From assembly GCA_030656195.1 (NCBI GenBank), contig JAUSOJ010000148.1:1-37571 (forward strand): a DNA stretch of 37,571 nucleotides. Reading direction: 5' to 3'. This document shows positions 25,588 to 34,407 of the stretch, one piece after another. Position numbers and translations under genes: made by a program. Numbering within the stretch: position 1 is the stretch's first letter; every line of letters starts with the position of its first letter. This DNA comes from Lutibacter sp. GTDB taxonomy: Bacteria > Bacteroidota > Bacteroidia > Flavobacteriales > Flavobacteriaceae. Below the pieces are notes generated by a model. The model had not been told where the DNA came from. It did not search any database and saw nothing but the letters and a program-made list of their open reading frames with translations.

Positions 25588-26514
25588 TTACAACACCATT
25601 TCTTTATAAGGTATCACCGTAGAAAAACCCTTTTGATTAAAATAATTCGCACTGTCTTCGTTCCCCGTGGCCAAAATAAAATCGCCGCCCCAAGCGCCTA
25701 AGCTTTTTGTTTGTCCGAAATAATCTGAAAATAATTCTTGCTGTATTGTTTTTAGCTGTATCGTTTTTGAAACGATTAGCTCGTGTTCCATCATCAATTT
25801 TTCAAAATCGGACAATTTTTCGCACGTCAAAAAAGCTTCTGACAAATCGGATATTTGTTTGATTTCTGAAGTCAGATTTCCTTTCAGTTTTTTATAACGT
25901 TCAATGCCTTCTCGGCTGTTTTGTTTTTTGTTCAAATGCACAAAATACAATTGGTCTAAAAAAGTCGGATTGAAATTTACTTCTTCAACAATTATTTTCG
26001 TGTTGTATTTTATGAATAAAATGGGCGAATTGTGCTGTGCACAGGCAATGTCGTAACCGCTTCCTCCAAAAGTTTTTTCCAATAATTTATACGGATTCAC
26101 TTTTGCCCAATTTGCGATATTGTTTATTAAAGTTGAGGAGGTTCCCAATCCCCAATTTCTTGGAAAATCAAGTTTTGTTTTGACCAAAAAACCCTTTTCC
26201 GAATTTAAAAATGCCGGATTTAAATTTTGGGTTTCTTTTAAAATTTTATTTAAATTTTCAGCAATCGTGTCTTTTCCACCATCTTCAACTGCTTCAAATG
26301 TGGCATTCGCCAATCGCAATTTAGGCAAATCGAAAATGGCTTCGAGCCAACATTCTCCTTCATTGGTAAAACTTTGCCAAATTAATTGTGGTTCTTGAAT
26401 GAGTTCAACAGTTAAATCTTGTCCGCAAGTTGTTGGAACCGCTAAAGATTTTGCGCCGTCAAGCACAAAATATTCACCGGTTAATAATAACTTCCCATTG
26501 CTGTAATATTCCAT
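25588..26514 (-). CDS. GYDIA-type GHMP kinase (candidate phosphomevalonate kinase)
   Basis: 'MEYYSNGKLLLTGEYFVLDGAKSLAVPT', 'FPRNWGLGTSSTLINNIANWA', 'FGGSGYDIACAQHNSPILF', 'SLGAWGGDFILATG'. Confidence 0.88.
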   Translation of the reverse strand: MEYYSNGKLLLTGEYFVLDGAKSLAVPTTCGQDLTVELIQEPQLIWQSFTNEGECWLEAIFDLPKLRLANATFEAVEDGGKDTIAENLNKILKETQNLNPAFLNSEKGFLVKTKLDFPRNWGLGTSSTLINNIANWAKVNPYKLLEKTFGGSGYDIACAQHNSPILFIKYNTKIIVEEVNFNPTFLDQLYFVHLNKKQNSREGIERYKKLKGNLTSEIKQISDLSEAFLTCEKLSDFEKLMMEHELIVSKTIQLKTIQQELFSDYFGQTKSLGAWGGDFILATGNEDSANYFNQKGFSTVIPYKEMVL

Positions 26515-27791
26515 TATTTGTCCTGAACCAATTTGTTATACGCCTCAACCACAGCATTGTGCGTGATGGTTTTGTGCTCAAAATAATCAATTAAAAATGC
26601 CTTTTCCTTGTTGCTTGCACCCAACTGCTTGATAATATTTGTCAAGTGCATTTTCATATGTCCTTTTTGGATTCCAGCTGTAGTCAATGCCCGTAAAGCG
26701 GCAAAATTTTGCGCCAAACCGGCCACGGCAATAATTTCCATCAATGCTGTTGCGGAAGGATTTCCCAACAATTGCAAGGAAAATTTCGATAAAGGATGCA
26801 AAGAAGTTAATCCGCCCACAGTTCCCACAGCCAAAGGAATGTCAATCCAAAATTTAAAAATACCGTTTTCTATGCTGGCATTTGTCAGGCTTTTATAGGT
26901 TCCGCTTCGCGCGGCAAAAGCGTGAACGCCGGCTTCAATCGCCCTAAAATCATTTCCTGTTGCTATCACAACCGCATCAATGCCATTCATGATTCCTTTA
27001 TTATGGGTAACCGCCCGGTGAGGTTCTGCGTTCGCAATTTGTATGGCTTGCACAAACTTTTGCGCCAAAGCTGCTGAATCTTCGGCATATAAATCTTCCA
27101 CATCACAACTCACTTCGGCATGAACCAAGCAATCAGGAACGTAATTGGACAAAATACTCATCACAATTTGGATGTCTTCTTTTTCAAATTCCTTTGCGAT
27201 CACTTCCAAGCAAGAATTTATAAAATTGGCGCCCATACTGTCGGCAGTTTCAAAAGTGATATGCAGCTGATAATAATTTTGAAGATCGGCAGTTTTATCG
27301 CGCAATTCAATATCTAAAATTCCGCCGCCACGTTTGCGCATATTTTTGGTGATTGCTTCGGTAGCTTTAAAAAATTGCGCTTTTTTTGAGTTGTAATAGT
27401 TTATAAGTTCAATTTTATCGCCATCATACATAAAATGTACCTGCCCTATTTTTGTGGTGGAAATCACGGTGGCTTTAAATCCGCCCCGCGTGCTCCAAAA
27501 TTTTGCCACCAATGAAGCTGCCGCTACCACCGAACTTTCTTCGATAACCAAAGGGATGGTATATGATTTTCCGTTAATCACAAAATTTGGCGCAACCCCA
27601 AACGGCAAATAAAAATTGGTTAACGTATTTTCAATAAAATCGTCGTGCAAGTTTTGCAATATTTCATTCAAATTCCAATATTGCAATAAAACCTGTTTCG
27701 CCTTCTTATCATTTTTAAAGAAATGTGCTATCAGCCAATCTATTTTTTCAAGTTTGCTCAACTTTGAAAATCCGTTAACGTTTTTTGACAT
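26514..27791 (-). CDS. Hydroxymethylglutaryl-CoA reductase (class II-like)
   Basis: 'GVAPNFVINGKSYTIPLVIEESSVVAAASLVAKFWSTRGGF', 'DSMGANFINSCLE', 'HNKGIMNGIDAVVIATGNDFRAIEAGVHAFAARSGTYKSLT', 'LAQNFAALRALTTAGIQKGHMKMHL'. Confidence 0.95.
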   Translation of the reverse strand: MSKNVNGFSKLSKLEKIDWLIAHFFKNDKKAKQVLLQYWNLNEILQNLHDDFIENTLTNFYLPFGVAPNFVINGKSYTIPLVIEESSVVAAASLVAKFWSTRGGFKATVISTTKIGQVHFMYDGDKIELINYYNSKKAQFFKATEAITKNMRKRGGGILDIELRDKTADLQNYYQLHITFETADSMGANFINSCLEVIAKEFEKEDIQIVMSILSNYVPDCLVHAEVSCDVEDLYAEDSAALAQKFVQAIQIANAEPHRAVTHNKGIMNGIDAVVIATGNDFRAIEAGVHAFAARSGTYKSLTNASIENGIFKFWIDIPLAVGTVGGLTSLHPLSKFSLQLLGNPSATALMEIIAVAGLAQNFAALRALTTAGIQKGHMKMHLTNIIKQLGASNKEKAFLIDYFEHKTITHNAVVEAYNKLVQDK

Positions 27792-27941
27792 TTTTGAATA
27801 AAATTTATGAACGCCACAAAGATAATTTAATAAATAGAAATTAATGCAAATTCAGAAATTGTTAATATTAATGATATTTTTCATACGTGAATTGCTAAAT
27901 TTTTCTTAAACTTGAAAATTATTTTAAGAACTCATAATTAA

Positions 27942-30122
27942 ATGAAAAAACTCCTTATCATTTTTGTTGCCATTACCTCTTTGGCAACAGCACAAAAAAA
28001 AGACATTGCCTTAGAAGAAATATGGAATGGCTCGTTTTCAACAGAGCGCATGAATTCACTAAACTCTATGAATGGCGACTTTTATTCCTTGCTGAATTTT
28101 GACAGAAACACCAAAAGCACCACTGTTGATAAATACAGTTACGCTACGTTGGAAAAAGTTGAAACTGTTGTAAACAGCAAAGATTTGAAAGAAATTAACT
28201 ATTTTGAAAGTTATGCTTTTAACAATGATGAAACCAAATTAATGTTAGGTGTAGATGAAGAGCAAATTTACAGACATTCGAGTTTGGGCGTTTTTTACGT
28301 GTACGATTTGGCATCAAAATCCCTGCAGTTAATCGACAAAGAAAAAATTCAGGAGCCAACTTTTTCTCCCGACAGCAAAAAGGTGGCTTATGTTAAAAAC
28401 AACAATATTTTTATTAAAAATTTAGAAACCAGCGAAACGGTTCAGGTTACTTCCGACGGAAAAAAGAACCAAATCATAAATGGTATTTGCGACTGGGTTT
28501 ATGAAGAAGAATTTTCGTTTGCCAGGGCTTTTGAATGGAGTAAAGACAGCAAAAACTTGGCATTTTTAAGATTTGACGAAACCGATGTTCCAACTTTCTC
28601 TATGGATATTGTTGGCAGCGAGTTATATCCAACACAACAAGTCTTCAAGTATCCAAAAGCCGGTGAAAAAAATTCCGTGGTAACCCTACATCTTTACAAT
28701 GTTTCTGCAGTAAAAAACACAAAAATCGACCTTGGAAAACATGAATACATTCCAAGGATAAAATGGACCAACAATCCGGAAATATTATCGGTTATCACTT
28801 TAAACCGTCATCAAAATGATTTAAAATTGTTTGCGGTAAATGCCGTAAATTTTACGTCAAAAGTGATTTTAAATGAAACTGACAAAGCTTTTGTGGACAT
28901 TCACGACAATTTAACTTTTTTAAATGACAACAGTTTTATCTGGACCAGCGAAAAAAGCGGTTTTAACCATATTTATCATTATTCGAAAGACGGGAAACTC
29001 ATCAACCAAGTGACAAAAGGAAACTGGGAAGTGACAAATTTCTTCGGTATCAACGAAAAAAATAACACTGTTTATTATCAATCGGTTGAAGATGGCTCCA
29101 TCAACAGAACGGTTTATTCCATAAAATTAAACGGAACCGCCAAGAAAAGATTGTCAAATGCTTCGGGAACAAACCAGGCTGCCTTCAGCAAAAACTTAAA
29201 TTACTTTATCAATACTTTTTCTGATGCAAATACGCCTACAGTGTATTCACTTTATACTGGTGAAGGAAATTTATTGAAAGAAATCTTGAACAACAAAAAA
29301 CTTTCTGAAAAATTGGACAATTATAACATTGCCAAAAAAGAATTTTTTGTTTTAAATACCAAAAATGGCGCATTCAATGCCTGGATGCTGAAACCAAACA
29401 ATTTCGACGCAAACAAAAAATACCCAATGTTTATGACGCAGTATTCTGGCCCGGGATCACAATCGGTAAGCAATACTTGGAATGCTGCAAATGATTATTG
29501 GTTTCAACATTTGGCAGCGCAAGGCTATATTGTTGTTTGTGTAGACGGAAGAGGAACTGGTTATAAAGGTGCCGATTTCAAAAAAGTAACCTACAAGGAA
29601 TTGGGTAAATATGAAGTTGAAGACCAAATTGAATCGGCCGTAGAATTGGGAAAACGACCTTATATTGATGAAAATGAAATGGGAATTTGGGGCTGGAGTT
29701 ACGGCGGATTTATGTCGGCCAACTGTTTGTTCAAAGGAAACGATGTATTTAAAATGGCTATTGCTGTTGCTCCGGTAACAAGCTGGCGTTTTTACGATTC
29801 CATTTATACGGAACGTTATATGCAAACGCCACAGGAAAACCCGAGTGGATACGATGAAAATTCACCATTGAATTTTGCCAACTTCTTAAAAGGAAATTTC
29901 CTGCTGGTTCACGGAAGCGGCGATGATAATGTACATGTACAAAACACCATGCGGTTGACAAATGCCTTAATTGAAGCAAACAAACCCTTTGATTTGGCCA
30001 TATATCCCGACAGAAATCACGGAATTTATACCGGAAAAAATACAAGGCTTCATTTATACGAAAAAATGACTAGATTTATCGAAGAAAATTTAATCAGAAA
30101 AACAATAAATACTGAACTTTAA
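27942..30122 (+). CDS. S9 family peptidase (dipeptidyl peptidase IV-like)
   Basis: Signal peptide; beta-propeller 'CDWVYEEEF'; catalytic 'GIWGWSYGGFMSANCLF', 'VHGSGDDNVHVQNT', 'YPDRNHGI'. Confidence 0.94.
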   Translation: MKKLLIIFVAITSLATAQKKDIALEEIWNGSFSTERMNSLNSMNGDFYSLLNFDRNTKSTTVDKYSYATLEKVETVVNSKDLKEINYFESYAFNNDETKLMLGVDEEQIYRHSSLGVFYVYDLASKSLQLIDKEKIQEPTFSPDSKKVAYVKNNNIFIKNLETSETVQVTSDGKKNQIINGICDWVYEEEFSFARAFEWSKDSKNLAFLRFDETDVPTFSMDIVGSELYPTQQVFKYPKAGEKNSVVTLHLYNVSAVKNTKIDLGKHEYIPRIKWTNNPEILSVITLNRHQNDLKLFAVNAVNFTSKVILNETDKAFVDIHDNLTFLNDNSFIWTSEKSGFNHIYHYSKDGKLINQVTKGNWEVTNFFGINEKNNTVYYQSVEDGSINRTVYSIKLNGTAKKRLSNASGTNQAAFSKNLNYFINTFSDANTPTVYSLYTGEGNLLKEILNNKKLSEKLDNYNIAKKEFFVLNTKNGAFNAWMLKPNNFDANKKYPMFMTQYSGPGSQSVSNTWNAANDYWFQHLAAQGYIVVCVDGRGTGYKGADFKKVTYKELGKYEVEDQIESAVELGKRPYIDENEMGIWGWSYGGFMSANCLFKGNDVFKMAIAVAPVTSWRFYDSIYTERYMQTPQENPSGYDENSPLNFANFLKGNFLLVHGSGDDNVHVQNTMRLTNALIEANKPFDLAIYPDRNHGIYTGKNTRLHLYEKMTRFIEENLIRKTINTEL

Positions 30123-30167
30123 TTAACCAAAACTATTTTTAATAATTAACCTAAATTAACAATCATT

Positions 30168-31661
30168 ATGGCTGACAAAACAATAAAAGAAGGACATCCA
30201 AAGGCGCTCTATACGCTATTTGCCACTGAAATGTGGGAACGTTTCAGTTACTACGGAATGAGGGCGTTGTTAACGCTTTATCTAACTGCAGAGCTTGCAA
30301 ACGGAGGATTTGGATTAAACAGGGAAGAATCTTTGGCAATTTACGCCATCTTTACAGGTTTGGTTTACTTAACGCCAATTTTAGGAGGTTGGGTAGCCGA
30401 TAGTTTTTTAGGAAAACGAAAAACAGTTTATATTGGAGGTTTGGTAATGGCTGTTGGGCAGTCTTTGCTAGCCGCCAGCGCATTTTTGGTGGGTTCTGTT
30501 GATGCAGAAACGCGTCTATTTATGTTTAATTTTGGTTTGGGTGTGCTTATTATAGGTAACGGATTTTTCAAACCAAACATTTCAACCATTGTTGGTGAAT
30601 TTTATGAAGACAACGATCCAAGAAAAGACTCGGCGTTTAACATTTTCTATATGGGAATAAACCTTGGTGCTATTTTAGGGCCATTCATCGCAGGCGCTTT
30701 AGGAGAAAATGTTTCTTGGGGTTACGGTTACTTAGCAGCTTCGGTTGGTATGATTATAGGCGTGCTTTGGTTAAAATTTAATGAAAGAAACCTTGAACAA
30801 AAAGGGCTTCCGCCAAATTCACCGGATGATAAATTTATTTTAGACGGAAAAGACTGGCGCGATATTATTACCTATTCCATTGCTTTGGTTTTAGCCACCT
30901 TGGCCATTATTTTCGTATGGAGAATGTTGCCTGATGATGTCACAAGCATTATTACGTACTTAGGTTTTGCAGCATTGGTGATTGGATTGGGTTACACAAT
31001 AAAAAAAGGAACAAACGGCTCGGCGGAATGGACACGAATGATCGTTATTTTAGTGCTCGCTTTTTTCAATATTGCTTTTTGGGCAGGATTTGAACAAGCC
31101 GGTGGTACCATGAACTTGTTTGCGAAAGAAAATACAGACCGACTTTTATTTGGCTGGGAAGTTCCGGCGTCTTGGTATCAAAATATCAATCCGCTAGCCA
31201 TTTTGATTTTCGCTCCAATATTCTCAGTAATGTGGCTGAAACTTGATGCGATGAAATTTAACCCAAGAACGCCTCTGAAATTTGCCATCGGGCTGTTCTT
31301 AGGTGCTTTGGCATTTTTTATTATGACACAGGCAAGCAATGCTGCCGCTGGAGGAAATTTAGTTTCGCCTTGGTGGTTGGTAGTTGTTTATCTTGTTTTA
31401 ACTTTTGGAGAATTGATGTTATCGCCTATCGGACTTTCGATGATCACAAAATTGGCACCGAAAAAATTGGTTTCGGTGGTGATGGGATTGTGGATGGCGA
31501 GTTTTGCCGCAGGTAACTATTTGGCAGGGATGCTGGAAAGTATACTTCAAAAATATGATTTTGCTTTGTATCCTTTTATTACAGGGTTAATGTTAGCTTC
31601 TGGAGTTTGTTTGTTGGTATTGTCTCCATTCTTAAACAAAGCCATGAAAGGAATTCACTAA
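30168..31661 (+). CDS. POT-family peptide MFS transporter (first of a tandem pair)
   Basis: 'ATEMWERFSYYGMRALLTLYL', 'GNGFFKPNISTIVGEFY', 'FEQAGGTMNLFA', 'FGELMLSPIGLSMITKLAP'. Confidence 0.95.
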   Translation: MADKTIKEGHPKALYTLFATEMWERFSYYGMRALLTLYLTAELANGGFGLNREESLAIYAIFTGLVYLTPILGGWVADSFLGKRKTVYIGGLVMAVGQSLLAASAFLVGSVDAETRLFMFNFGLGVLIIGNGFFKPNISTIVGEFYEDNDPRKDSAFNIFYMGINLGAILGPFIAGALGENVSWGYGYLAASVGMIIGVLWLKFNERNLEQKGLPPNSPDDKFILDGKDWRDIITYSIALVLATLAIIFVWRMLPDDVTSIITYLGFAALVIGLGYTIKKGTNGSAEWTRMIVILVLAFFNIAFWAGFEQAGGTMNLFAKENTDRLLFGWEVPASWYQNINPLAILIFAPIFSVMWLKLDAMKFNPRTPLKFAIGLFLGALAFFIMTQASNAAAGGNLVSPWWLVVVYLVLTFGELMLSPIGLSMITKLAPKKLVSVVMGLWMASFAAGNYLAGMLESILQKYDFALYPFITGLMLASGVCLLVLSPFLNKAMKGIH

Positions 31662-31697
31662 AATATGATTACAAATCAATTATTTTAATAAAAAAAG

Positions 31698-31727
31698 CTC
31701 AGGTAATTAATTGCCTGGGTTTTTTTG
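31698..31727 (+). terminator. Intrinsic terminator between the two POT genes
   Basis: CTCAGGTAA-TTAA-TTGCCTGGG stem (G-U pairs) followed by TTTTTTT. Confidence 0.7.
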
Positions 31728-31762
31728 TGTTTAAAACTTATAAAACGCATATATAAATACTT

Positions 31763-33793
31763 ATGGACAAATCAAGAAACGACTTTTTTAAATCACAAGT
31801 CTTAGGTCATCCTTCTGGACTTTTCGTGTTATTTTTTACTGAAATGTGGGAACGTTTTTCATTTTATGGAATGCGTGCCTTGTTGGTGCTATTTTTAGTG
31901 AGCGCTTTAGGAATTGGCGGATGGGATTGGCCACGTGAAAATGCGTTGGCTTTGTACGGAACATATTTGGCATTGTTATATTTAACACCCATTATAGGCG
32001 GAATTTTAGCCGACAAATACTTAGGAAACAGACGTGCGATTATTATTGGCGCTGTTATTATGACTTTGGGCCACGCAAGTATGGCTATTGAATCCAATCC
32101 GTTTTTTTTATATACAGGTTTGGGCTTATTGGTGATTGGAACCGGATTTTTTAAACCAAATATGACTTCTTTCATTTCCGTGCTGTACAAAGATTTTCCG
32201 GAGAAAAAAGATGGTGCTTACACCATTTTTTATATGGGCGTAAATGCCGGAGCTTTCTTGGGAATTATGCTTTGCGGTTATATGGGCGAAATGCTGGGCT
32301 GGAGCTGGGGTTTTGGTTTGGCGGGTATTTTTATGCTGTTGGGCTTGCTTCAATTTACTTTGGCACAGGGTATTTTTGGCGATGTTGGTAAAAAACCAAA
32401 CAAGGAAGATAAAACCATTAAAATTGATGAAAAAACGGAAGTTGAAGACCTATTAAATCCGTTTACTTTGATTGACAGAATCCTGATTGTTATTATCGCC
32501 GTTGCAGGTTTAACCTGGGTTATCAATGATCCATTGTCTAAAATTGGGGCCGTTAACTTTTTGGAATTTGGCGGAACAGATTATTCAAGTGCCACCATAA
32601 TTATAACGCTCCTGCTTTTTGTTTACCTTTTAGGTTCAAGAATTGTAAGATATAGTCCAGTTACCAGAGACAAAATGTTTGCCGTGGTGATTTTTGCATT
32701 TTTCATTATTTTCTTCTGGGCATCTTTTGAACAAGCGGGCGGATCAATGAGTATTTTTGCAAAAGATTATACCAGCAGAATCTTGTCGGGAAATTCAGCC
32801 ATGATTTTCAATGTTGTTGATGTAATCATCACCGTGGTGCCTGTTGCAATCATTACCTGGGTGCTATTTTTACTGTTCAAACAAACCTTTAAAAAATATT
32901 TATGGGCAAATTTGGTGTTGGGATTTAGTTTTATCATTATCTGGGGATTGATTATTTGGAAAGTGAACACAAACTTCAGCACCTATTCTTATGAAATAAG
33001 CTATCAAACCTATCGAATTTCAGAAACCAATGACAAAGGCGAAACAACTGTAAAAGATTTTCCTATAACTGCAGAAACTGTTGTTCCGGAAAATGCTGTT
33101 TTGGTCGACAACATAACCGTTATTAGAGTTGCCAACGATTTTGTTGAAAATGATAAAATAGCCATTATTGATATTGATAAAAAAGGAACAAATTACAAAT
33201 ATTTAACCACCCAACAGGCCGATTTAATCAATACAAATATTGCAGCAACCGTTGTGGCAAAAAAAGACAACGAAATTCAAATTCCGGCTACGTGGTTTTT
33301 AATTCTAAACTCTTTGTTTATCATCGCTTTTGCACCTTTATTTTCTAAATGGTGGGAAAGCAAATACAATCCGAAACCCGCTAATAAATACGCAATTGGC
33401 TTATTTTTTCTGGGAATCGGTTTTGCATTTTTGGCTTATGGCGCAGCTGGAATTCCGCAAGGTGCCAAAACAGCTTCGGTAAGTATTGTTTGGCTTATAC
33501 TCGCTTACCTTTTCCATACATTGGGCGAACTTTGCGTGTCACCGGTCGGACTTTCATACGTCAGTAAACTGGTGCCGGCAAGAATGATTGCTTTTATGTT
33601 TGGTGTTTGGTATTTGGCATTGGCCATCGGTAACAAAACATCGGGACAAATGGGTGCGATGATTGATGATATTACAGAGAAATATGACATCTCAACTTTC
33701 TTTTTGATATTCACCTTTGTGCCAATCATTATTGGTCTAATTGCGCTATCATTAAATCCGGTTTTGAAAAAATTAATGCACGGTGTAAAATAA
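31763..33793 (+). CDS. POT-family peptide MFS transporter with large insertion (second of the pair)
   Basis: 'TEMWERFSFYGMRALLVLFL', 'GTGFFKPNMTSFISVLY', 'FEQAGGSMSIFAKDYT', 'LGELCVSPVGLSYVSKLVPAR'. Confidence 0.94.
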   Translation: MDKSRNDFFKSQVLGHPSGLFVLFFTEMWERFSFYGMRALLVLFLVSALGIGGWDWPRENALALYGTYLALLYLTPIIGGILADKYLGNRRAIIIGAVIMTLGHASMAIESNPFFLYTGLGLLVIGTGFFKPNMTSFISVLYKDFPEKKDGAYTIFYMGVNAGAFLGIMLCGYMGEMLGWSWGFGLAGIFMLLGLLQFTLAQGIFGDVGKKPNKEDKTIKIDEKTEVEDLLNPFTLIDRILIVIIAVAGLTWVINDPLSKIGAVNFLEFGGTDYSSATIIITLLLFVYLLGSRIVRYSPVTRDKMFAVVIFAFFIIFFWASFEQAGGSMSIFAKDYTSRILSGNSAMIFNVVDVIITVVPVAIITWVLFLLFKQTFKKYLWANLVLGFSFIIIWGLIIWKVNTNFSTYSYEISYQTYRISETNDKGETTVKDFPITAETVVPENAVLVDNITVIRVANDFVENDKIAIIDIDKKGTNYKYLTTQQADLINTNIAATVVAKKDNEIQIPATWFLILNSLFIIAFAPLFSKWWESKYNPKPANKYAIGLFFLGIGFAFLAYGAAGIPQGAKTASVSIVWLILAYLFHTLGELCVSPVGLSYVSKLVPARMIAFMFGVWYLALAIGNKTSGQMGAMIDDITEKYDISTFFLIFTFVPIIIGLIALSLNPVLKKLMHGVK

Positions 33794-33807
33794 TTTAAAA
33801 AACTTTG

Positions 33808-33815
33808 TAAATTTG
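33808..33815 (+). promoter_or_regulatory. Putative -7 element (TAAATTTG) of the thioredoxin-like gene
   Basis: TAnnTTTG match 47 nt upstream of the ATG. Confidence 0.4.
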
Positions 33816-33862
33816 GCAACGTTATTGCGTCAAACGTTCAGATAAACGTAAAATTAATAAAC

Positions 33863-34402
33863 ATGAAAAAAATACTTATTTTAACAATTGCGTTATTCAG
33901 CCTGTCAATTTCTGCACAAGGAATTAAATGGATGAGTTTTGAAGACGCTGTTAAAGCCCAGAAAGTTGCGCCTAAAAAAATATTTGTGGATGCGTATACT
34001 GTTTGGTGCGGACCGTGTAAATTGTTAGATAAAAACACCTTTTCCAATCCGGATTTGATTGCCTACATGAACAAAAACTATTATTCGGTTAAATTCAATG
34101 CTGAAGGCAATGAAACTGTTACTTTTAAAGGTAAAAAATACACCAATCCCGGTTTTAATCCAAATTCAAACGGCAGAAACAGTTCGCATGAATTATCGGC
34201 ATATTTTGGTGTCAGGGCTTATCCAACATTGTTATTTTTGGATGAAGAAGCTAATTTTATTACGCCTTTAACGGGTTACAGAACGCCAACGCAATTGGAA
34301 CTTTATTTAAAAATGTTTAAAAATGATGATTATAAAAATTTAAAAACACAGGAAGAATTCAATGCATATTCTGCCAATTTTAAATATGAGTTTAAAGAAT
34401 AA
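33863..34402 (+). CDS. Periplasmic thioredoxin-family protein
   Basis: Signal peptide; 'IFVDAYTVWCGPCKLLDKNTF' CxxC; 'YFGVRAYPTLLFLDEEANFI' cis-Pro. Confidence 0.88.
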   Translation: MKKILILTIALFSLSISAQGIKWMSFEDAVKAQKVAPKKIFVDAYTVWCGPCKLLDKNTFSNPDLIAYMNKNYYSVKFNAEGNETVTFKGKKYTNPGFNPNSNGRNSSHELSAYFGVRAYPTLLFLDEEANFITPLTGYRTPTQLELYLKMFKNDDYKNLKTQEEFNAYSANFKYEFKE

Positions 34403-34407
34403 TTAAA

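Noticed and set aside
29457-30045. Two antisense ORFs (122 and 95 aa) within the S9 peptidase gene
   Set aside because: Overlap a well-supported catalytic domain on the opposite strand; no family resemblance.
31864-32190. Antisense 108-aa ORF within the second POT gene
   Set aside because: Shadow ORF of a conserved coding region.
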